Shown: positions 4,890 to 9,048 of the stretch, piece by piece
How the letters are laid out: each line of letters opens with the position of its first letter
How positions within the stretch are numbered: position 1 is the first letter of the stretch
Assembly (NCBI GenBank): GCA_002342205.1
Contig: DDPN01000029.1
Coordinates: 1 to 9,048, forward strand
Length of the DNA: 9,048 nt
Source of the DNA: Chitinophagaceae bacterium UBA2467
Lineage (GTDB): Bacteria; Bacteroidota; Bacteroidia; Chitinophagales; Chitinophagaceae
Reading direction: 5' to 3'
Notes under the pieces: model-generated
The model's input: the letters and a program-made list of their open reading frames with translations, nothing else
Databases searched by the model: none
What the model was told of the DNA's origin: nothing
Made by a program: the position numbers and the translations under genes

Positions 4890-7034
4890 TTATGATGTTG
4901 CTTTTCCTTTCACTTTGGCAATTACTTCCTCAGCGATGTTATTTGGCGCTGGAGAATAATGAGAAAATTCCATAGTAGAAGAAGCACGTCCAGATGAAAG
5001 TGAACGAAGCTGTGTAACATAACCAAACATCTCGCTCAATGGAACTTTTGCCTTGATAACTTGTGCACCAGCACGGCTATCCATCCCTTCCATCATTCCA
5101 CGACGACGGTTCAAGTCTCCTGTTACATCACCCATGTATTGATCAGGTGTAACTACCTCAACCTTCATGATTGGCTCGAGTAATACAGGTTTTGCTTTGC
5201 GAGCTGCTTCACGGAATCCTTGCTTTGCACAAAGTTCAAATGACATTGAATCAGAGTCAACAGCGTGGAAGCTACCATCAAATACACGAATCTTCAAATT
5301 AGCAACAGGATAGCTAGCCAACACACCTGTAGTCATTGCTTGTTCAAATCCTTTTTGAATAGCAGGAACAAATTCACGAGGGATAGATCCTCCAAAAATG
5401 TCATTGACAAATTGGTAGTTTTTATCAGGATTTTCCGCTTGCCATTCTTGGTCAACAGGACCCATATTGAAGACAATGTCAGCGAACTTACCACGACCAC
5501 CCGTTTGCTTTTTGAGTGTCTCTCTGTGTTCAATCGTAGCTGTAAATGCCTCTTTGTACGCTACCTGAGGTGCACCCTGATTTACTTCTACTTTGAATTC
5601 ACGACGCATACGATCGATGATGATCTCCAAGTGTAACTCACCCATTCCGCGAAGAATAGTCTGTCCAGTTTCCTCATCAGTATTTACACGAAGTGTAGGA
5701 TCTTCTTCAACAAGCTTGGCGATTGCCATACCCATTTTATCAACGTCTGCCTGCGTTTTAGGCTCTACTGCAATGGCGATTACAGGCTCAGGGATGAACA
5801 TGTTTTCCAATGTGATTGGATGATCTTCATCACAAAGTGTATCTCCGGTTTTGATTTCTTTAAATCCGACAGCTGCTCCGATATCACCGGCTTCAATAAA
5901 GTCGATAGGATTTTGCTTGTTAGCAAACATTTTCATGATACGGCTGATACGCTCTTTTTTACCGCTACGAACGTTAAGCACATATGATCCAGCATCCAAA
6001 CGACCAGAATAAGCACGGAAGAACGCCAAACGCCCTACAAATGGATCGGTCATGATCTTAAAGGCAAGGGCAGCAAAAGGTTCTTTAGGATCTGCTTTAC
6101 GCACTAACTCCTCTCCTGTATCAGGATGTGTTCCTTTCGTATCAGGAATATCAATTGGCGAAGGCAGGTAACGACAAACCGCATCTAGAGCAGTTTGTAC
6201 TCCTTTATTTTTGAAAGAAGAACCACACATCATCGGAACGATCGACAAATCGATAGTTGCCTTACGAATTGCTTCATGAATCTCAGCTTCAGAAATGCTA
6301 TTAGGATCTTCGAAGAACTTCTCCATCAAAGTATCATCATACTCTGCAACAGCTTCAACCAAGTTCGCTCTCCACTCCTGCGCTTCTTGCAACATATCAG
6401 CAGGAACATCAATTTCGTCAAAAGTCATTCCTTCAGTCTCAGCGTGCCAGATGATTCCTTTCATTTTAATCAAATCCACAACCCCTTTGAAATTATCCTC
6501 TGCACCAATTGGCAACTGAAGAGGCACTGCTTTTGATCCAAGCATTTCACGCACCTGCTTAACAACATTCAAAAAGTCAGCACCAGCACGGTCCATTTTA
6601 TTAACGAAGCCGATACGAGGGACGCCATAGCGATTAGCTTGACGCCAAACGGTTTCAGATTGAGGCTCTACTCCGTCTACAGCAGAGAAAAGTGCGATCA
6701 ATCCATCCAATACACGCATTGAACGCTCCACCTCTACTGTGAAGTCAACGTGACCGGGCGTATCAATAATGTTGAAATAGTAAGGCTTTGTTTCAGGAGT
6801 GTTTTTACCCTTATCAGTAGGGAAATTCCATTTACAGCTAACCGCTGCAGAAGTAATGGTAATACCTCTTTCTTTTTCCTGCTCCATCCAGTCGGTAGTA
6901 GCTGCACCCTCGTGCACCTCACCAATACGGTGGATCATCCCTGTATAACGGAGTATACGCTCCGTAGTAGTGGTTTTACCCGCATCAATGTGCGCAGCAA
7001 TACCGAAATTCCGTTGAAACTTTAAGTCTGCCAT
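4890..7034 (-). CDS. fusA: Elongation factor G
   Basis: EF-G is the GTPase that moves tRNAs and mRNA through the ribosome after each peptide bond, and with ribosome recycling factor splits ribosomes. The 714-residue protein starts MADLKFQRNFGIAAHIDAGK. GTPase motifs are in order: P-loop AHIDAGKT (14-21), switch I RGITI (56-60), DTPGHVDF (91-98, with the catalytic His95), NKMD (145-148) and GSSFKNKG (271-278). The segment between switch I and DTPGH is a few residues longer than in E. coli, with a hydrophilic insert near 74-85. Domains II to V follow, including the domain IV region KQTGGRGKFADIV. It has its own promoter and terminator, so it appears monocistronic; rpsL and rpsG are not adjacent upstream. 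Some Bacteroidota have extra EF-G copies, but the complete motifs and ribosomal setting favour the main translocase. Confidence 0.97.
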   Translation of the reverse strand: MADLKFQRNFGIAAHIDAGKTTTTERILRYTGMIHRIGEVHEGAATTDWMEQEKERGITITSAAVSCKWNFPTDKGKNTPETKPYYFNIIDTPGHVDFTVEVERSMRVLDGLIALFSAVDGVEPQSETVWRQANRYGVPRIGFVNKMDRAGADFLNVVKQVREMLGSKAVPLQLPIGAEDNFKGVVDLIKMKGIIWHAETEGMTFDEIDVPADMLQEAQEWRANLVEAVAEYDDTLMEKFFEDPNSISEAEIHEAIRKATIDLSIVPMMCGSSFKNKGVQTALDAVCRYLPSPIDIPDTKGTHPDTGEELVRKADPKEPFAALAFKIMTDPFVGRLAFFRAYSGRLDAGSYVLNVRSGKKERISRIMKMFANKQNPIDFIEAGDIGAAVGFKEIKTGDTLCDEDHPITLENMFIPEPVIAIAVEPKTQADVDKMGMAIAKLVEEDPTLRVNTDEETGQTILRGMGELHLEIIIDRMRREFKVEVNQGAPQVAYKEAFTATIEHRETLKKQTGGRGKFADIVFNMGPVDQEWQAENPDKNYQFVNDIFGGSIPREFVPAIQKGFEQAMTTGVLASYPVANLKIRVFDGSFHAVDSDSMSFELCAKQGFREAARKAKPVLLEPIMKVEVVTPDQYMGDVTGDLNRRRGMMEGMDSRAGAQVIKAKVPLSEMFGYVTQLRSLSSGRASSTMEFSHYSPAPNNIAEEVIAKVKGKATS

Positions 7035-7059
7035 GGTCGGTTAGATAAATTTGAGGCCG

Positions 7060-7086
7060 CAAAGGTAAGGGAATTGCATAAAAAAA
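7060..7086 (-). promoter_or_regulatory. Promoter of fusA
   Basis: TACCTTTG on the minus strand (7067-7060) is a full match to the Bacteroidota TAnnTTTG -7 element, and the flanking bases TTACCTTTGC are identical to those of the rpsJ promoter. There is no TTTG at the expected distance; the nearest T-rich block is the T-tract of the preceding terminator (7086-7080), which may stand in for it at a short spacing. The expected start, near 7054, leaves a leader of about 20 bases before the ATG at 7032-7034. Confidence 0.6.
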
Positions 7087-7104
7087 CCCCGCTTTGAGGC
7101 GGGG
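7080..7104 (-). terminator. Intrinsic terminator of the barrel-protein gene
   Basis: On the minus strand CCCCGC (7104-7099) pairs with GCGGGG (7092-7087) around a 6-base loop, followed by seven T (7086-7080). The stem starts 26 bases after the stop codon of the barrel gene. Its T-tract lies only 12 bases upstream of the fusA -7 element, so the two signals almost share the same bases. Confidence 0.88.
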
Positions 7105-7130
7105 TCATAATTCGATACTTTTTGAAGCTA

Positions 7131-7721
7131 TTATTTTTTCTTTCCGAGTGGTGCGGCTATACCAATTGCATGTTGAAAGTGGTAGTTAGCCGTCTCTGTC
7201 GTAACAGGTACACGGTAAGTAGAGGTTACGAATACATTGGCATCCTCAAAGATGTTCAATTTTAGACCTAATCCTGCAGGGAGGTAGGCGCCATAATGCA
7301 CTCCATATTTGTGACCACCCACGCCCAGCATAAGGTAGGGTTGCACGTAGTATTCGTCAGTTGTCATCATCAAGTTGAGTGTGGCTGAAAAATCAACCAG
7401 CATACTACTCTTGGTAATGTTACGACCTGGCATAGGATAGCGCATGCCACTCAACCCTAGTGAAGCGGCATAACTCATGCGAGGCTGCATCTGCTTGAAA
7501 TAGTTTACTGCTAATCCAGCACTCATTTCTCCTACTCGGGAGAAAGACTTTTCACTCACCACAGTATTAAGAGAGGTGGTACGGATACGAGCTGCAGTAG
7601 CAAAATCGTTTAAGAAAAAGCTGACACCAAATGATTTAGGTAGACCCTTTGCATCCTGTGCAAAAGTTGATGTTGCAAAAAGAAAGGTGCCAGTTATGGC
7701 TAAAAGAAGATATTTCTTCAT
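7131..7721 (-). CDS. Exported small outer-membrane beta-barrel protein, OmpA-N-like
   Basis: The start at ATG 7719-7721 gives 196 residues with a clear signal peptide: MKK, a hydrophobic stretch LLLAITGTFLFATSTFA, and likely cleavage after Ala21 before QDAKG. An in-frame TTG at 7749-7751 overlaps the promoter and is rejected. The mature part has alternating polar and apolar residues with many aromatics and Gly, as in transmembrane beta-strands, for example MSAGLAVNYF, YYVQPYLMLGVGG, GAYLPAGLGLKLNIF and ANVFVTSTYRVPV. It resembles the barrel part found before the OmpA peptidoglycan-binding domain in Bacteroidota, but ends at APLGKKK with no such domain and without a final aromatic residue. The terminator shortly after the stop argues that the gene is complete. 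The exact role is unknown to me; family placement is by pattern only. Confidence 0.75.
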   Translation of the reverse strand: MKKYLLLAITGTFLFATSTFAQDAKGLPKSFGVSFFLNDFATAARIRTTSLNTVVSEKSFSRVGEMSAGLAVNYFKQMQPRMSYAASLGLSGMRYPMPGRNITKSSMLVDFSATLNLMMTTDEYYVQPYLMLGVGGHKYGVHYGAYLPAGLGLKLNIFEDANVFVTSTYRVPVTTETANYHFQHAIGIAAPLGKKK

Positions 7722-7748
7722 AAGTCGATAGTTTGGTTTTATCCGGAG

Positions 7749-7780
7749 CAAAAATAACGGGTAAGTTCAACATCCTAAAA
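7749..7780 (-). promoter_or_regulatory. Promoter of the barrel-protein gene
   Basis: TATTTTTG on the minus strand (7756-7749) matches TAnnTTTG, and TTTT (7780-7777), one base away from TTTG, lies 20 bases upstream, the same spacing as at rpsJ. The predicted start, near 7743, leaves about 20 bases before the ATG at 7719-7721. This supports that ATG over the upstream TTG, which would overlap the -7 element. Confidence 0.6.
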
Positions 7781-7833
7781 TAAAAAAAATCCCCCAATTC
7801 GTGGTACCTTTTCCACCATTTGAGCCAAAACGC

Positions 7834-8550
7834 ATGAAATCGCCCTCTTTTTGCCTCCTTTTTTTTCTTTTTTTCACACATACTGATAGCCATGGTCAGC
7901 TCGCTGAGCAGCGAAAGTATCCCAAAAGAGTATCCTCAGTAGCCGCCCATCAAAAAGAGATACAACGTTCATCAGCGTTGAATATGGTCGATCCTCAAAC
8001 ACTGATTCCGGGACTGATTTATGATTTGCGTTACGCCACCGAGCAAAATTTTACTGGAAAAAGAATGTATCCAAAAGGGACCCGATCCAGTTTCTTACGT
8101 GTGGCCGCAGCAAAGGCATTGGAAAAAGCAGCAGATAGTTTACGACAATATGGACTTGGAATAAAAATTTTTGATGCCTACAGACCCTTTCGAGTTACCC
8201 TGCGGTTCTGGAAATTAATTAAAGATGAACGTTACGTCGCGAATCCTTCTAAAGGAAGCGGGCATAATAGAGGAATTGCAGTAGACCTAACCTTGTACGA
8301 TTTAAAATCTGGCGCTGAATTAAATATGGGCACTGGATTTGACAATTTCTCAGACACAGCACACCATAGCTTTGAAAATCTACCTGCACCAATAGCAAGG
8401 AATAGATATTTACTAAAAAGTATAATGACGCAAGCTGGATTTAATGCACTAGAAACAGAGTGGTGGCATTATGCCCTACCCAACCCCTCTGCCTATTCAA
8501 TTCTTGACATCCCTTTTAAAAAATTGGATGTAAAATCTATCAATCAGTAA
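7834..8550 (+). CDS. Exported D-Ala-D-Ala dipeptidase, VanX/DdpX type (peptidase M15D)
   Basis: This family cleaves the D-Ala-D-Ala dipeptide with a zinc ion. Starting at ATG 7834, the 238-residue protein opens MKSPSFCLLFFLFF, a likely signal peptide ending near DSHG, so it should act in the periplasm. A GTG at 7801 in frame would bury the signal under eleven extra residues and is rejected. Catalytic features, numbered from this ATG: DAYRP with Arg117; SGHNRGIAVD with zinc ligands His144 and Asp151; and TEWWHY with the catalytic Glu209 and zinc ligand His212. The enzyme looks intact. No vanR/S/H/A genes are visible beside it, so cell-wall turnover or recycling is likelier than glycopeptide resistance (inference). 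TACCTTTT at 7805-7812 could be a weak -7 element. Its stop overlaps the aroC end. Confidence 0.9.
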   Translation: MKSPSFCLLFFLFFTHTDSHGQLAEQRKYPKRVSSVAAHQKEIQRSSALNMVDPQTLIPGLIYDLRYATEQNFTGKRMYPKGTRSSFLRVAAAKALEKAADSLRQYGLGIKIFDAYRPFRVTLRFWKLIKDERYVANPSKGSGHNRGIAVDLTLYDLKSGAELNMGTGFDNFSDTAHHSFENLPAPIARNRYLLKSIMTQAGFNALETEWWHYALPNPSAYSILDIPFKKLDVKSINQ

Positions 8551-9048
8551 CGCGAGGTATTTGCTGCTCCAATAGCAGCAAGTCTGCTAAAACTATTGCC
8601 GTTACGGCTTCAACTACAACAGGAACACGAAGCGCAATGCACAAATCATGTCTGCCGTGAATCGTAAATGTTTCTACTTTGCCGGAATCAATATTTAAGC
8701 TTTCTTGTTGTTTTGGCGTAGAAGAAGTAGGCTTGATAGCTACTCGGAATATCAACTCATTCCCATTGGATAAACCTCCACTCACACCACCCGCATGATT
8801 TGTAGCCGTGCGACCCTGATTGGATACAATAGAATCATTATGTTCACTACCGTACATTTTTGCTGCAGCAAATCCTGCTCCAAATTCGATTCCTTTCACG
8901 GCAGGAATAGAAAAAACAGCATGCGCAATTAATGATTCGACTGAATCAAAAAAAGGCTCCCCCAAACCAATGGGAATGTTATTGACTTTGCATTCAACCA
9001 ATCCTCCCATGCTATCTTGATTAGATAAGGCTTTTTCCATTCCTTTTT
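8540..9048 (-). CDS. aroC: Chorismate synthase, C-terminal part (5' end lies outside the window)
   Basis: Chorismate synthase makes chorismate from EPSP with reduced FMN, the last step of the shikimate pathway to aromatic amino acids and folate. The frame is open through the right edge; the Met at 9038-9040 is internal, preceded by Lys-Gly codons. Recognised stretches are SMGGLVECKV, GLGEPFFDSVESLIAHAVFS, IPAVKGIEFGAGF, the NHAGGVSGGLSNG loop, VAIKPTSS, and the C-terminal signature GRHDLC followed by VPVVVEAV. The signature usually has Pro, Ser or Val after RHD, where this protein has Leu. The TGA stop (8542-8540) lies inside the convergent dipeptidase gene, giving an 11-base overlap. No terminator is visible after it. 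Confidence 0.95.
   Translation of the reverse strand, partial: KGMEKALSNQDSMGGLVECKVNNIPIGLGEPFFDSVESLIAHAVFSIPAVKGIEFGAGFAAAKMYGSEHNDSIVSNQGRTATNHAGGVSGGLSNGNELIFRVAIKPTSSTPKQQESLNIDSGKVETFTIHGRHDLCIALRVPVVVEAVTAIVLADLLLLEQQIPRVTD

Noticed and set aside
4715..4975. Plus-strand frame of 86 codons over the palindrome and the end of fusA
   Set aside because: It begins inside the repeat, runs antisense into fusA, and has no family pattern.
5265..5636. Plus-strand frame of 123 codons antisense to fusA
   Set aside because: It is a shadow frame: no start signals, no family resemblance, and full overlap with a well-supported gene.
7801..7833. GTG start of the dipeptidase at 7801
   Set aside because: It would place eleven residues before the signal peptide and overlap the possible -7 element; ATG 7834 is better.

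Overview
The window is ribosomal-protein and translation-factor DNA from a member of the Bacteroidota, probably close to Chitinophagaceae (inference from protein style, not from a search). Three things point this way: promoters matching the Bacteroidota form (TTTG, about 20 bases, then TAnnTTTG) upstream of fusA, rpsJ and the barrel gene; no clear Shine-Dalgarno sequences before ribosomal genes; and an exported OmpA-N-like barrel protein.

Layout, read in the direction of transcription (minus strand, right to left). At the right edge is the C-terminal part of chorismate synthase (aroC, minus), meeting tail-to-tail, with an 11-base overlap, a plus-strand gene for an exported VanX-type D-Ala-D-Ala dipeptidase. 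Next, on the minus strand, is a small outer-membrane barrel protein with its own promoter and a strong terminator. The T-tract of that terminator runs almost directly into the promoter of fusA (elongation factor G). fusA ends at a second strong terminator. A 414-base gap follows. It holds a 188-base GC-rich nested palindrome that can be drawn as a cloverleaf, then a strong Bacteroidota promoter 31 bases before rpsJ. From there the S10 operon runs rpsJ-rplC-rplD-rplW-rplB-rpsS-rplV-rpsC, with rpsC leaving the window at position 1. Spacers inside the operon are 18 to 55 bases, except for 265 bases between rpsJ and rplC, which contain three hairpins and no convincing gene.

The S10 genes build both ribosomal subunits (S10, S19 and S3 in the small; L3, L4, L23, L2 and L22 in the large), and EF-G drives translocation on them. 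The sequence implies that fusA and the S10 cluster are two transcription units with near-identical promoter -7 regions rather than one str-S10 operon; rpsL and rpsG are not directly upstream of fusA. The dipeptidase and the barrel protein belong to the cell envelope and have no evident link to translation.

Most of the window is ordinary housekeeping DNA. The parts worth a second look are non-coding: the palindrome at 4632-4819, the structured rpsJ-rplC spacer, and the promoter and terminator arrangement around fusA. I found no new multi-gene system, CRISPR array, tRNA, rRNA or intact insertion sequence.
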